DNA from: Wurfbainia villosa
Lineage: Eukaryota; Streptophyta; Magnoliopsida; Zingiberales; Zingiberaceae
DNA length: 64,000 bases
Direction: 5' to 3'
Assembly: GCA_025175895.1 (NCBI GenBank)
Contig: CM045998.1
Location: 16,911,153-16,975,152, forward strand
The position numbers and the translations under genes were made by a program. This document shows positions 1 through 11,750 of the stretch, piece by piece (positions within the stretch are counted from its first letter, which is position 1; every line of letters begins with the position of its first letter). Below the pieces are notes generated by a model that ran no database searches, had not been told where the DNA came from, and saw only the letters and a program-made list of their open reading frames with translations.

Positions 1-573
1 TCAAGTGGAGAGAGCTCAAGTGAAGGGGGAGCCTCCTCTACATCCTCATCATCGGAAGAGGATTTGGTAAGTGAGGTAACGAATCTATCCCCTAAGCAAA
101 TAATGTCCATGATTTCTAGCCTCACTAAGGAGTTATTTAGGGCAAAGAAAAAGAATAAATGCATGCTTGAGCAAATTAAGGATTTAGAACAAAAATTAGA
201 AAAAACATGTTTTAATGATAATGATAATGATGCATGCTCACATGATAACTATATGCCTTTGGATGTTAATGATGCATGCATAGAAGAAAATAGGGCTTTA
301 AGGGAAAAGGTAGACCATTTGACCAAAGCCCTAGAAAAGTTTACAATAGGCTCCAACACCTTGAACATGATCATAGGGAGCCAAAGGGCTAGCTTCAACA
401 AGAAAGGCCTAGGTTATAAAGAAAATAAAAATGAAAAGGCCTATAAATGTTTAATTGCTAGGGGTCAAGACAAAAAGAAAGTAATTGCTAGAAAATGGAT
501 ACCTAAGGAGTATTTAGTGAACCCCATAGGAAAGAACTTATTTTGGGTTCCTAAATCCATCCTAAAGGGTTAG
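1..573 (+). CDS. Gag C-terminal part, SIRE-like copia element A (5' end outside window)
   Basis: The reading frame is open from base 1, so the protein starts before the window; the first Met at 64 is internal. The visible 190 residues begin with a Ser/Glu-rich stretch, followed by a Lys/Glu-rich segment likely to form a coiled coil (about codons 30-110). They end with a short conserved tail containing KEYLVNP and FWVPKS, followed by a stop at 571-573. The same tail ends the third gag ORF of element F (19861-20433), so the two elements are related. In SIRE-type copia elements a WVPK motif lies near the end of Gag, just before protease. Here a stop follows and no protease, integrase or reverse transcriptase is present downstream, so the element looks pol-less. 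The family call is by pattern recognition; coding in this frame is clear. Confidence 0.7.
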   Translation, partial: SSGESSSEGGASSTSSSSEEDLVSEVTNLSPKQIMSMISSLTKELFRAKKKNKCMLEQIKDLEQKLEKTCFNDNDNDACSHDNYMPLDVNDACIEENRALREKVDHLTKALEKFTIGSNTLNMIIGSQRASFNKKGLGYKENKNEKAYKCLIARGQDKKKVIARKWIPKEYLVNPIGKNLFWVPKSILKG

Positions 574-1726
574 AAAAACCCTAGGATAGTCAACCATATG
601 GAATTCACCTATATCATATTTTTGGTTGACTTAGAATGTCGGGACAACATTTTTGAAATAGTGTTAGGTGATGATAATGCACCTATAAATAGATAAATCA
701 TGCTTTAGGTGATATTTGCCTTATTATCATGATGTAATACCTAATGCATGATCACAATTTTTTGAATACATTTGTTTCATGATCATAATATGAAATCAAT
801 GCATATGTATCTTTATGATCATGTGGAATGATAGGATGATACTTAACCTTGATAGAATTGCATGAAAATAATGGTTAAGTATATACAAATACCTTTAGGA
901 TACATCTCACACTCACCATAGGCTACCATGATTGAAAACTTAGCATGGGTGAGATGATAGGATGATACAAATGTCCACTAATGCCTATGGCATCTAGATG
1001 GTCATTTAAGGTATCAAAATAGCAATAATAGACCAATCATGGGGAAGGCTTATGTTTAACTCATATACATATTGCCCAAAGATCATGGTTGGATATTTCA
1101 TATGTTTTCAAAACAATCTCTTACTTTAAAATCTGTGTATTCATGTTTTGAAACAATCCAAAGCAAGACTAGGTGTTAAAATGGATACTAACATGATCAA
1201 AAACCTAGTGGTTTTTAAAGCTTTTGGATTTTTGGCAAATCTCTAAAAATATAATTATTTTTCATGAAAAACTATTTTTCATTGATAGATATACTTACAA
1301 GAAATATGTTCCCCAAATTTCACTATTTTTCAAATTTTTTGGAATTTATAATGCATTTCTGAATTTCGTCCAAAAAATCAGAATTGTTGTTTTCTTTGTG
1401 CCAGTCGACTGCCATACTGATAGCAGTCGACTGATGGACTGTAAACGAGCACAGTAACCTGATTTTATCAGGTTTTTGACTGATTTTACTTTTTGTTTCT
1501 CTCTATACTTGATGCCATGATATATAAACTTTGTTTAATCTTTTTGATGATGTTAAAGGGGGAGAAAACTATATGTTTAAGTAAGGGGGAATATATTTAG
1601 GGGGAGTTTCATGTATTAAGGGGGAGAGTTGCTAATAATGTTATCCACATGCTTTCCTTTCTTAATATTTTATCAAATGTTTTTACCTAACTTAAACGGA
1701 TTGCCACACATCAAAAAGGGGGAGAT
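574..1726 (+). other. 3' noncoding internal region of element A
   Basis: About 1.15 kb between the gag stop and the 3' LTR. It is AT-rich with no credible coding. Two copies of the palindrome CAGTCGACTG lie at 1402-1411 and 1424-1433. The last 170 bases hold a series of polypurine tracts (listed separately). A long noncoding stretch before the 3' LTR is usual in SIRE-type elements. Confidence 0.6.
1556..1726 (+). promoter_or_regulatory. Cluster of five polypurine tracts before the 3' LTR of element A
   Basis: G5-containing purine runs occur at about 1556-1567, 1583-1590, 1599-1606, 1618-1627 and 1714-1725. The last one directly abuts the LTR start at 1727 and is therefore the likely plus-strand primer. 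Repeated polypurine tracts upstream of the 3' LTR are known for SIRE-type copia elements. Confidence 0.65.
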
Positions 1727-2901
1727 TGTTAGGGCAATCTCTTGTCATGATATGGTTTTGATGTGTGTGGCAAAGGGTTTAAGTTAGAGTGTTATTGTGA
1801 TTTGATATGTGCGTTGGAGTCTTGCAGGACTTAGTAATTCGCACATGGAGCCTTGGCGGGTTCACCACTCACAACCTCGTACTTGAGTCGGAGAAGGAGC
1901 ATTGCAGAGTCGTGCGCTTGATGCTGCCGAGGGACCGTCGGACGAGATGACTTGAAGTGAAGCCAAGGAAGCAGACTTCAAAGGCAAGAGACGTGAAGGA
2001 GCATTGCAGAGTCGTGCACCTGATGCTACCGAGGGACGTAGCCGCGAACGAAGAGAGCTTCGACGAGGGACTTCGAGTGAGATGAGAGAATGAGTGAATT
2101 GTAAGTAGCTCATTAGGTGAACTTGGCTGAATGGCTAAGTGTCGGATGAGTTTTACCGACATCAGTCGACTGCCATGAAATGACAATGATCATTGCTCGA
2201 AGTCGAACACGGCTTTGGTGGTATCCGATCGAGTGGATTTTAGCCCGAGTCGATTGCCAAGACCATCGATCGACTCATCAAGGTAGCGATCAAGCGTCAA
2301 GAGGGTTTGGGCCGCAGAACCGCTCGTAGCCGGAAGCGGTCGACTACGGAGAGCGTGATCGTGATGGATCCATCAGTCGACTGCCAAGGGATCCATTGGA
2401 CAACAACAGTCGGGATCCGACATGTTCGGAGGCTGTTGAAGTGGCAGCAGTCGACTGGTGGCAGCTAACGGGAAGAAATCAGCCCTCTCTATAAAAAGAG
2501 AGGGTGTGGGCTTGTGGATGCCTAATGCTTATGCTCTAAGTGACCATCCAAGTGCTCTACAAGATTCAAACTCCTTCTCTTAGTTTTGTTTCACATCTAT
2601 TATAAAAGAAGGAGTGTCTTTGAGTTGTAAGGGTTACCTCCACCTAGCTTAGTGCAAAGGAGAGACCGATAGTGATTTGGTTGTAGAGTGATTCACCGGG
2701 GATGAATCGGACCGTGGATTAGCGGCGTAGCCGTGAACCACGTTACATTTCTGTGTTAGCATTGTTTGTATTCTTCATTATTTATTCGCTTGTCTTTATT
2801 AGTATTCCGCTTGCGCTAATCTCTTTGTAGACGAGCAAATTCCACCATCCAATGACAAAGGGCTATTCACCCCCCTCTAGCCGGCCGATCGATCACCTAC
2901 A
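1727..2901 (+). mobile_element. 3' LTR of SIRE-like Ty1/copia element A
   Basis: The LTR begins TGTTAGGG directly after a polypurine tract and ends CCTACA, close to the inverted complement of its start. Length is 1175 bp. A TATA box (TATAAAA, 2490-2496) sits inside a short inverted repeat of CTCTCT/AGAGAG. Shortly before the end is the TTCACCCCCCTCTAG motif that also closes the LTRs of element F and the solo LTR at 62200. CAGTCGACTG occurs at 2163, 2374 and 2448. A block of about 45 bp starting near 1895 is repeated near 1998. The 5' LTR lies outside the window, so no target duplication can be checked; the bases after the end are AGTTG. Confidence 0.75.
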
Positions 2902-5900
2902 AGTTGGTCGTAAAAGTAAATAACAAGTTTAGAGAATTTACCAATTCTAAAGAATGTTGCATACTCTCCATTCGTGATGCCAATTCTTCTCGATGAAGGA
3001 TATGCTCTTCTCATGGGGACAGAGAAGGAGAAAGGGAAAGAAGAGGAAATGAAGTTGACTCGCACTCGTGAGAAACGACTGGGGATACTGTATCACAACA
3101 ATGGATAGCTTTGATAGAAATTGAAAAAGAAGCCTCAGAAGTTGGTGGGAGAAGATTGGTGAGATGTAGAATGGGGGAGGGGTTTATTCATATCCCCTCT
3201 AGTAGAGAAGTAGGGAATAGCAGGGATAACCCTAGAGTAAGGGAAGAAGAGTATAACATTAGGTGTGACCTCTGCCTAGAAAGGGAAGGGAGAGGAGGAG
3301 GAATTAAGATCTAGATTAAGGAAGGAGATGATCATCTCTTTTGAACATGGGGGAGCACAAGAAATTGTAGGGAACATTGTCGGAGACTCCAATGAAGAAG
3401 AAGGGGAGGCTGCAAAGAAAAGGGGCAAGGCGAAGTGAAGGAGACCGATTGCGGTGGAGGTTGTTTCCCCTAGAAGAGGAAGAGAAAAAGAAGGGAGATT
3501 AGGGTTTGTGATACAGAAGGAATAGTTGTTCCCTCTGTTTGCACAGTGAAAACAGTAGCGGGAAGATTGGTGGGAACCGAAAGAGTTGTTGAGGAAGGCA
3601 TAAGGGGTGTAGGAACAGGAAGCGAGGTGCCAATGGGAGGAATGTCAATAGTTGGAGAAAACGCGGAGGGAGAAGGATCAAGAGGTACCTTAGGGCTTCT
3701 AGCTTGTTTCCTTTGAAGTTTTTTGCGAATGACTTCCAACATACCCACATGTATTTTCCCAGGGATATGGAGTAACGACGATGTCGAAGGAGGAGAAATA
3801 GATGTGGCAGTGGAAATAATGACGATGAATTATAAGGAGGTGCAGAAGGATCTTAAAAGGCTAGAGAAGAAGTACCCCGCAACCCTACAACAAGTATAGG
3901 GAAGCAAAAGAAAGGGTTTGTAGATAAACTCTTGAAAGATCCAAGTCATAAACAAATTATCGTCCAGTAATGAGGAAGGCCCAGACTCAAAATGGCACCA
4001 TGACGGAGTATACCTCTATGAGCGGTTGAGGCGATTCGTAATCCTTCAGGCCAGACCTTTATTTTCACACAGCTTGGCAATAATCGAAGCTAAAATCTCT
4101 GTGTGGTGATGTAACGGAGGAGTTAGGTTTAAGTTAGAATTTATTATGGAAGAACGACGGAGATACCTCTACGGCCAGCTGAGGCAATTCGTAAGCCCTT
4201 AGGCCAAGCCTATATTTTCACATAGCTCGGCGATAGCCGAAGCTACAATCCCCGTGCAATGGTGGAACAGAGGAGTTGGATTTAAGTTAGAATTTACTAT
4301 GGAAGAATGATGGAGTATACCTCTACAACTGGGCGAGGCAATTTGTAAACCCTCTGGTCAGGTCTGTATTTTTACACAACTCGACAATAGCCGAAGCTAC
4401 AATCCCCATGCAGTGGTGGAACGGAGGAGCTGAGTTTGAGTTAGAATTCATTATGGAAGAATGGTGAAGTATCTCTGCGGTCGACCGAGGCGATTTTTAA
4501 GCACTCATGTCAAGTCTATATTCTCACATAGCTCGGTGCTAGTCGAAGCTACAATCCCAATGCGATGTTGGAACGGAGGAGGCGGGTGTAAGTTAGGAAT
4601 CACTTAGGATGAATGGCAGAGTATACTTTTATGACTTGTTGAGTTCTCCCTCGAGCTAGTCTCTATCTCTATATAGTTCGGCTATGGCTAAAGCTACAAT
4701 CCCCACGCGGTGGTGGAACGGAAAAACAAGATTTGAAGTAGAAGTCATTATTGCAGGACAACTGAGTATTCTGGCTGAGACATCCCTCCAAGTAGTCTGC
4801 ATTTATGTTCATCCTTGCGTAAATTCAACATAACTATCTATGTCATGCAAGGAAGTAAAGAAATGAGAACTAATATCTATCCAAGTTATATACCTGAGTT
4901 GATTCATAAGATGTTCGGTTAAGCTTTATATATATGTTTAACGCATGCACCCGAGAGGAGTGATAAGATTGCAAGATGATCCCTATTTCGGGTTGGCTTC
5001 TATGTCTATGTTCAATTATTCTGCCAGAGGTGGTTCATAAGACCTCAGGTCAATCTTTATATGGGTTCAATTCTTACATCCAAGGGGGGTCCCTAAGACT
5101 TCAGATTGGTTTATCAACCTGAGGCAGGGCATAAAACCTCGAGTCGATCTTCATATATATTTTTCCACTCTTCCATCTCAAGCAAGCAAGAAAACTGCGG
5201 ATTGATTTTTATATGCATATCCACCTTTTTTATGTTTGAGGCTATGAACCATGCCATCTCAACCTATTCTTCAATTTTTATGGAATTCGGGAGTCCAATT
5301 TATATTATTCTTTTCTTGCTGAAGGTATCATTATTGTGTTTATCATATGTTGAAGAATTATTTCTCGACGGATCATAAGCATTGCTCAAGGAAATAAAGT
5401 CGAGATCAAACTCCGGAGAAGGTATACTGTATTAATGGCCAAAAATTATACTTCTTCATGATGTAGTTGACATAATTCATTTCGTGGTACATTCATATAA
5501 AATAAACTTAGTTCTTATAACTTACTAGGATAAAGAAGGAGATACATTATAATAGAATAGAAATCAGGGGGCTTTGCGAATAACTCTTTCTTGGGGTGTA
5601 AGTTGGGTAAAAGGGGTGTTGCGAAGGGTCACCCGAGTATGATGTTGTCTAATAAGAGACTGATTGATCTCACGAACCCTCAATAAGTTGTGCTGAGCTA
5701 TTGCCAGTTCTTGGCAAGAGAGTAGTTGCGGGTAGAAGTGGAATGTAATCGAGAACGTAAACTTTTCTACTAGCCCTTCCAACTCCGCTATGCATTGTTG
5801 ATTTGGATTAGATAGTTCATCGGAAGAAAGCTCCTCTTTGGGGGAAGGAAGGTTGGCCATGGAAATGGGAACACTTGGGAAGGAAAGAGGAAGTACTAAG

Positions 5901-7259
5901 AGAATGCATAGGGGGGAAATGCCCGTAATAGTAGGAGGAGTATGGCCTCAATTTATAGGGAAGAAAGGAGTGAGAGTTGAAAGGTTTTCTATATTAAAGA
6001 CGGAAGGTGGAGAGGCAGAGTTTTAATGAATTGTGTGTTCCGAGGAAATGGCTGGGAAAAAATTGGCATAGATGGGGAAGTAGATAAGAATGCGTAGGGT
6101 CATCATTTATTACAAATACAACCCTTGGTCAGAGGTTGGCCTAGTAAGTGTTTTTAAGATCCTCAGGTGTCAGGCGATCGATTTGAAAATAAGGCGATGA
6201 CTATTTCAACTATGCCTGATAAGATGTACATTCCTTTTTCATAATTTAAGCATTGGCGCAAAGGAAACAGAAAAATGCATTTTCTTTAATATAATCCGAG
6301 CAACATTACAGGAAGTAAAAGGAAAATATCCTTTTTTATAGAGGAGTACTGGAGGAAGACTTCACAGAGGATTCCTCTTGTAAATTAGATGTTGGAGTTA
6401 TTAGAAAGGAACGAGTAGCGACCGGTGAAGGGGAAGTTGGAGAAACTTGGGGTCGAGGCAGATGAGTCAGAGGGTGAAATAAGCAATTGACAAAGGAGAG
6501 GAAAGGAGATTGGATAGGTTCCCATTTACTTTGTGTGATCACTTCGAGAGGACTTCTTGAAGATAGCGGTCGGTATGCTGAAGTCGTTGTGGAACGAGTA
6601 TATTAGTCCGAAGTCTCATAGGTGTCAATACTTAGGTGAATAGGATGTTTGGAGGATGCCATGAAAAGAAAATGGGTATGTATCAAGAAAAGTAAAGAAA
6701 CTCACCTTTTATAAAGCGTCTTGGGAGGAAGACGAAACTAAATCCACTTTCCCTATAATTAGTAATGAGAATGAGAGGAATTAAGTAATCAAACTGTGAA
6801 ACTGGGCTAGTAAAATTGCTAACCCGTTTTGGTGAAGAAAGGGAAGAGGTATCAGCTCAGAAAATGTATAATGACAGTAGCTAGGGGACAAACATCACAA
6901 GCCAATAACGGTTTAGCACTTGCGGATGTGTTAGGATTCTATTGTGTCAGTCGACTGGTACAGAGGCAAGAGTAGAAGGCGTCAACACTAACAATTAATT
7001 ACTCTCAAGAAGAGAATATGCCTAAATAGGGAAAAGGAAAAAATGCATACCCAACATGCTAAAAAGATAAATATTCAAGTTGTATAACCATATGGATTTA
7101 AACAATTATAGATCAAAGATCTCTAGAGGATATTTTTCTAGAGCTTTAGTAATATCTAAGAAGTCATTATTCCCCTGGCAGAGGATATCCTTGCTTCGTA
7201 AATTGCTCCACAGCCCCATCAAAGCGCAGGATGAAGATGTCGGCTGCTTTAGGGCTGAA
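2902..7259. mobile_element. Decayed internal region of a Tat-like Ty3/gypsy element, left part
   Basis: No intact gene is visible on either strand. Short minus-strand reading frames (3470-3748, Ser/Pro-rich with a basic start; 5564-5860; 6336-6542) resemble in composition the linker and coiled-coil parts of the antisense ORF at 7260-9334, and may be a second, older copy or its tail; I cannot show homology. A 153-bp tandem array (4001-4775) lies inside. One CAGTCGACTG copy is at 6948-6957. No gag-pol motifs were found, so the pol part of the element is missing or lies elsewhere. Confidence 0.35.
4001..4775 (+). repeat. Tandem array, about 5 copies of a ~153-bp unit
   Basis: The landmark TACCTCT (or a near variant) recurs at 4011, 4164, 4318, 4470 and 4624, giving spacings of 153, 154, 152 and 154 bp. 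Each unit also contains a block like GAAGCTACAATCCC and one like TGGAACGGAGGAG. Units differ by many substitutions, so the array is old. It lies between the presumed pol-proximal region and the antisense ORF of the Ty3 element, where Tat-type elements often carry tandem repeats. Confidence 0.85.
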
Positions 7260-9334
7260 TTTGTTTATCATTTCTTGTTCCCTAGCCTTCCAGCATGTTT
7301 CTTCGGTAGCTCAATAGGTGGTGAAGGCTAATTTGAGCTCTTCTTTTTCTTTAGAGATAGCTAATACTTTATGTACACATGCCTCTAAGTCAGTGGTACA
7401 ATTGGTCTTCAAAGCATCTGTTCGATTGACTATCTCTAGAAGATCTCCAGAGATTTCGGAAGTTAAAGAGGAAAGGTAATCCAACTAGGTGCAGTGGGAA
7501 TTGCGGATTGTTTCTAGAGTCTTAGCAAATGATAGGGCATGAGTCAGTTCAAACAAAGATTCCGATTGCCTAGCCTGAGTTCTTATAGTTGAATTTTACA
7601 TTCCTCTAACTCCCAGGTTATAGCTTCAATCTTCTGAATTTGTTCTTGTTGAACCAATAACTGAGTGTGCGTCAGGTCAACTTCACGAAGTATTTCTTCT
7701 TGGGCATGCTTGGTTGTTGTTAGCTCAGCCTTCTAGTTAGTACATGTTTTTCTTAAATTTTCTACTGAGGCAACTAGAGATCATTCCCGTTGTTTAGATT
7801 GGGCCAATTGGTTCGCAATATCTCTTAATTGATTTTCTAAGGTTTCATGGCAAGCTTCCATGATAAATTGATATGTAGCTAAATGTTGAATTGCTTCATT
7901 ATAATATATATTAACATGTTTTAAGAACAGTGGTTAGGAGAGGAAACTTACATATATGAGTAGAGGGGAGTGGTTAGAAGTGATACCTTTGTAAGGTCTA
8001 CTCTCATGCGCTCTAGGAGACCTTGCACCCCTGATCGAGCAAAAAGTTTCACTCCTTGAGGGGTGAAGATGCAGAGTATAGAATTTAAGGTGGTTGTTGG
8101 AGGATCTACAAGGGCAGGGACGGTAACATAATCAACTATGGAAGGAAGCTCCGAGACTATGAATGAAAAAAGGGGCTCGAGCAGAGAAGAATCAAGGGGA
8201 AGGGAGGTGGTGGCAGGTTCTCTTAGGGATGATGGAGCGGGCAGAGTGGTATCAGAAGGATCTTCTTCTAGAAGAGGAGAAAAAGACTTGCCAGGAGAAT
8301 GAAGGGGTGAATTGTCCCAAAGTCGAGGAAAAAGGTCTCTAAGGTGGAGTAGATTCTCTTCTAAGATAGAGGAGAGAGAATTGTAAGGGCGAAGGCCACG
8401 ATGGCGAAGAGGAGGAGAACTAGGGGAGTAAGAGGAGGAAAGGGGTAGGGGTTGGATACTAGTGGAAGGATCCTCCAGCAACCGTGGTGACCTCCTCTAA
8501 GGAGGAGGGAGGGGTAGGTGAGAAAGATTTGGGGCATCATATTCTGCCAAAGGCATAGAAGTTGCCTCGGTGGTAGATTTAGGGGAAGGAGTTGAAGAGT
8601 GAGCTTTAGATTCTACTTGCTTTCTCTTCTTCTTCTCCTTTTCTGCCCTAACCTCTATAAGACTCATCATAGCCTTCTGCATTAGATCGTCTGTTATAAG
8701 GAAGGGAAATGATAAAGTGTTAGTCATAACTGAAATCTTGCAAAAACATTTATGACAGGACACCACCTAGTATAGCAACATCATCTATGATGAAAGGGGA
8801 TAATTCAAAATGCCCTAAGAGATGATCATCTAGCAGAATGTCAGAGTTATATTAATGGTCTTGGAGGACTCTCTTGATCTCTGTAAAAGGGCATTGTAGC
8901 CGGCTCTCTTGGAAAGGGGGAAGGTTCGTGATGTCTGTCTTCCAGAGATCGGAATGGTGTAAAGGTGTAGGAAGTCGGGCGAAGAAATATCGTTCCTTTC
9001 AACCTTTATGGGAAGAAGAAAGATTATGTATAAATTGACAGTCTGGGCGTCTCGCGAAGTAAAACACCCCTACATCGACCGATTTAATTTGGAAAGGACT
9101 ATGAAACATTAAAAGGGATAGGGGAAGACCTAAATGCCTAAAGATGATAATGGTGCCTGTTAAGATACGGAAAACATTGGGAGAGAATTGATTTACATCT
9201 ATCTTATAAAAATTTAGGATGTTGAAATATATAGATGGAATAGGAAGGAGAAGACCATTTTCTAGTTGATCCAAGAAGAAAGTGTGATATCCTGGGGGAG
9301 GAAGATGAGGCCACTGTGTAGGTAAGGCAAACAT
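7260..9334 (-). pseudogene. Antisense accessory ORF (gypsy-type transposon domain + coiled coil), broken
   Basis: Read on the minus strand from 9334. The first 110 residues match the pattern of the plant 'putative gypsy type transposon' domain (Pfam Transposase_28): a hydrophobic LPIP start, a segment with SPNVFRILTG, and the SSHKG motif. At 8999-9001 a TGA stands where the family has Trp after HKG. The frame then continues with ERYFFARLPTP and further family-like residues to about 8850. Next come a Lys/Glu-rich segment (8497-8766), a Ser/Pro-rich linker (7948-8481, open for 177 residues), and then interrupted frames rich in Glu, Gln and Leu (7260-7900) that look like a long coiled coil. Several stops and frameshifts mean it is no longer translatable. 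The LTR that follows (9916-11064) is in plus orientation, so this ORF is antisense to its element, as known for extra ORFs in some Tat-lineage Ty3/gypsy elements. The function of such proteins is not established. Confidence 0.65.
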
Positions 9335-9915
9335 ACACTTGACACTATCGTCTATATACGATTACTTGACACTGAAAATAATGGTTACCATTTATGCAAG
9401 AGAGAGTGGTTTCATACTAGGGACTCTTGCTAGGGTTTAGAGGAGGGGGAGTCGTGGGAGCAAGAGGATGAGAAATGACGAGGTTACTTACTTTGAATAA
9501 AAGAGAGACACCCAAGAAAACAAAAGGCCTCAAATAGTTGAAGGAGACCTGAGGAGGAGGGCAATGGCTGACTGGAGTGATTGAGCAGAGCGAAAAACTT
9601 GGAGTCAGAGGAAGAGGGAAGACAATGAAAGGGGAAGCGAGGAAGCGGGGCCCTTAGAGTTTGGGTATTAAAATACTTCGCCCTAGAATGTAAATAGGTG
9701 CTCTCCGATAATGGAATAATCTATTACGGTCTCGTGCAAAAAGGGTCGATAGTATGCTGATGTGTCAGCCCAAAATAAAATTAAGGTCCATGAGGAATGA
9801 GGACAGTTGAGGCAGTCATGAAGGAAAGGAAAGGAAAGAAAGGAGTTAACCCACGCACCTTACTAACGTCAAACAAAATAATTTGTCTGACTATTGGGTG
9901 GGGGGGCGTGGCTAA
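9335..9915. other. Spacer between antisense ORF and 3' LTR, ending in a polypurine tract
   Basis: No coding seen. It includes purine-rich DNA around 9820-9850 and a run of eight or nine G at about 9899-9907 that sits just before the presumed LTR start at 9916, in the right place for a plus-strand polypurine tract. Confidence 0.5.
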
Positions 9916-11064
9916 TGATACTACCATAATCTAACTAAGTATATGAGGTGAGGAGTTAAGAGGATAGTTTGCATGGACTAAAGGCCGAGCTGAAAGAGAT
10001 CAGCTCATTAAACAAGTTAAGAGTCGAGCTAGGTGATGTCAACTCGAAGAGCAAGTCGAGAGCTAAGGGAGGTCAACTCATGGAATAAGTCGAGGGCCGA
10101 GCTAAGAGAGGTCATCTCGAAGAATAAGTTGAGAGATGAGATGAGGGAGGTCAGCTCGGAGAATAAGTCGAGGGTTGATCTGAGGGAGGTCAACTCAAAG
10201 AATCAGTTGAGAGCTGAGCTGAGGGAGGTTAGCTCGGAGAATAAGTCGAGGGTCGAGCTGAGGGAGGTTAACTTAGAGAGTAAGTTGAGAGCTGAGCTGG
10301 GTGAGGTCAGCTCGAGAAGTAGATTAAAGACTGAGCTTAGATAGAATAGCTCGGGAAGCAAGGCGAATAACATATCAGAAAGAAGGCAACTCAGAAGGCA
10401 GGTCGGTTGGTGGGTTAGGAATTACTTAGGGAATGTGTTCGATTATTGAGCTTTACGAGGAAAATAATGAGAAAGGGGAACAATATATCAGCTACCATGG
10501 GGCCTCTTTACAAAAGAATGAGGTGCTCAGTTTGCTAAAAGGTGGGGACCTCATGAAATATTCTTTTATCAATTTGTTATAATAAGGGCATATGCACCAT
10601 CCTTTAGGATAACCACCAGAGACTCTTCAGGGGTCCCGAGAAGGAATCATTCTCTAACGGCCTAAAAAGCAGCCCTGCCAAGGTCCACGGGTCTTTCCAT
10701 GTGGATAGTGATCATTGCGGTCGGTTACACAACAGCTTGCCCTAGGACCAGAGGGGAATAAAAGGAAGGAAGGAAGAAGGGGGGAGACTCTCTTTAGAAA
10801 AAAAAACACTATTCTTACATTACTCTGACAAACTACTCTTATTTTTCTTCTTGGTCACTGCTCTACATTGATTACTTGGACAACTGCATTTCCTGCTACT
10901 TTTTTCCTACCACTGCTCTTTGACTTAAGCATCGGAGTGCCTACGCCGAGTGGGCCGACGTTTGATTTCATCTGTTTTGATTTTTCAGGTCTTTTATTAC
11001 TGCAGATGGAGAAAACTCCTCCTCAGTGGGACAAGATCGAGGAGCAAAAAATATGCACCGCATC
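9916..11064 (+). mobile_element. 3' LTR of a Tat-like Ty3/gypsy element
   Basis: Proposed boundaries are TGATA at 9916 and GCATCA ending at 11064, which gives TGAT/ATCA terminal inversion and 1149 bp. The orientation comes from a TATA-like AATAAAAG at 10757-10764, followed after about 160 bp by GACTTAAGCATCGGAGTG and CGCCGAGTGGG. This block closely resembles the conserved R/U5 block of many grass and other plant Ty3/gypsy LTRs. U3 contains the 39-bp array at 9983-10365. No primer binding site or gag follows at 11065, which fits a 3' LTR. The exact ends are inferred; there is no second copy in the window to align. Confidence 0.6.
9983..10365 (+). repeat. 39-bp tandem array in LTR U3 (about 10 units)
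   Basis: Units of 39 bp (one shorter) share a GAGCTGAGGGAGGTCA-like core followed by AGCTCGGAGAATAAGT. Because 39 is a multiple of three, the plus strand stays open from 10033 to 10344 and reads as a 13-residue repeat of the type ELREVNSxNKSRA, about eight times. From about 10080 on, units ending GTCGAGGG and GTTGAGAG alternate, so a 78-bp dimer is the later unit of amplification. I regard the open frame as a by-product of the repeat length. Confidence 0.85.
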
Positions 11065-11750
11065 AGTAGAGAAACCTCTTACAATTCTATTCTTTTATAA
11101 GCACATAAGCAAAATACAAAGATATAGTAGATAATGAGACTAATGCAAATTGAACACATTACAACAATGAATTTTTTTTCTTTGACTACTTTTGATTACT
11201 TTTGGATTACCCCTTGAGGTTTGAAAATGCAACAACACTCTCTTCTAAAATCCTAAAAATTGACTTTGAAAATTATCCACAAAACCTTCTTTTATAGCCT
11301 TTATGTCAAGCTAATTTTCGCGTAACTATCCATTGTCGATAGCCATCAGTCGATTATTTCTCTGAATTTAATATTTACTTATAAAATGGCTGTCTCTGGC
11401 TCAATTTTGACCATATTGGTTGACTGCTTCTTAACATTAATTGATGGGTGTCTAAACAGTTGAGTCCCTTAACTTTCTATTCACTCAAATAATAACATCA
11501 GTTGATTGTTCCACTCTAGCAATTGATTGATGGCGATGAGTTAAGTTAAACAACTGAGTTTTAAATTTTCTGTTCATTTGAATAGTAACATTAGTTGACT
11601 ACTAATTTTAATAGTCAATTGATTATGTTTAAAATCTCCATAAACCCCCTCAAACCCTAATCTTGGGATTTACAATTCATTAGTAGATTGTTACTCTACA
11701 ATAGTCTATTAGTATTCCTATTTCAACCTTTCCACACTAAAACCTCGTTC
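11065..11750. other. Unassigned decayed repeat DNA
   Basis: No gene seen. The stretch holds at least six imperfect variants of CAGTCGACTG in which CG has become TG or CA (for example CAGTTGATTG and GTCAATTGATT), so it is probably an old, CpG-depleted copy of the LTR or 3' region of one of the SIRE-like families. It ends where the recognisable 5' LTR of element C begins. Confidence 0.35.

Noticed and set aside
5106..5378. 90-codon plus-strand frame and other short frames in 2902-7259
   Set aside because: No family pattern, low complexity, in decayed retroelement DNA.
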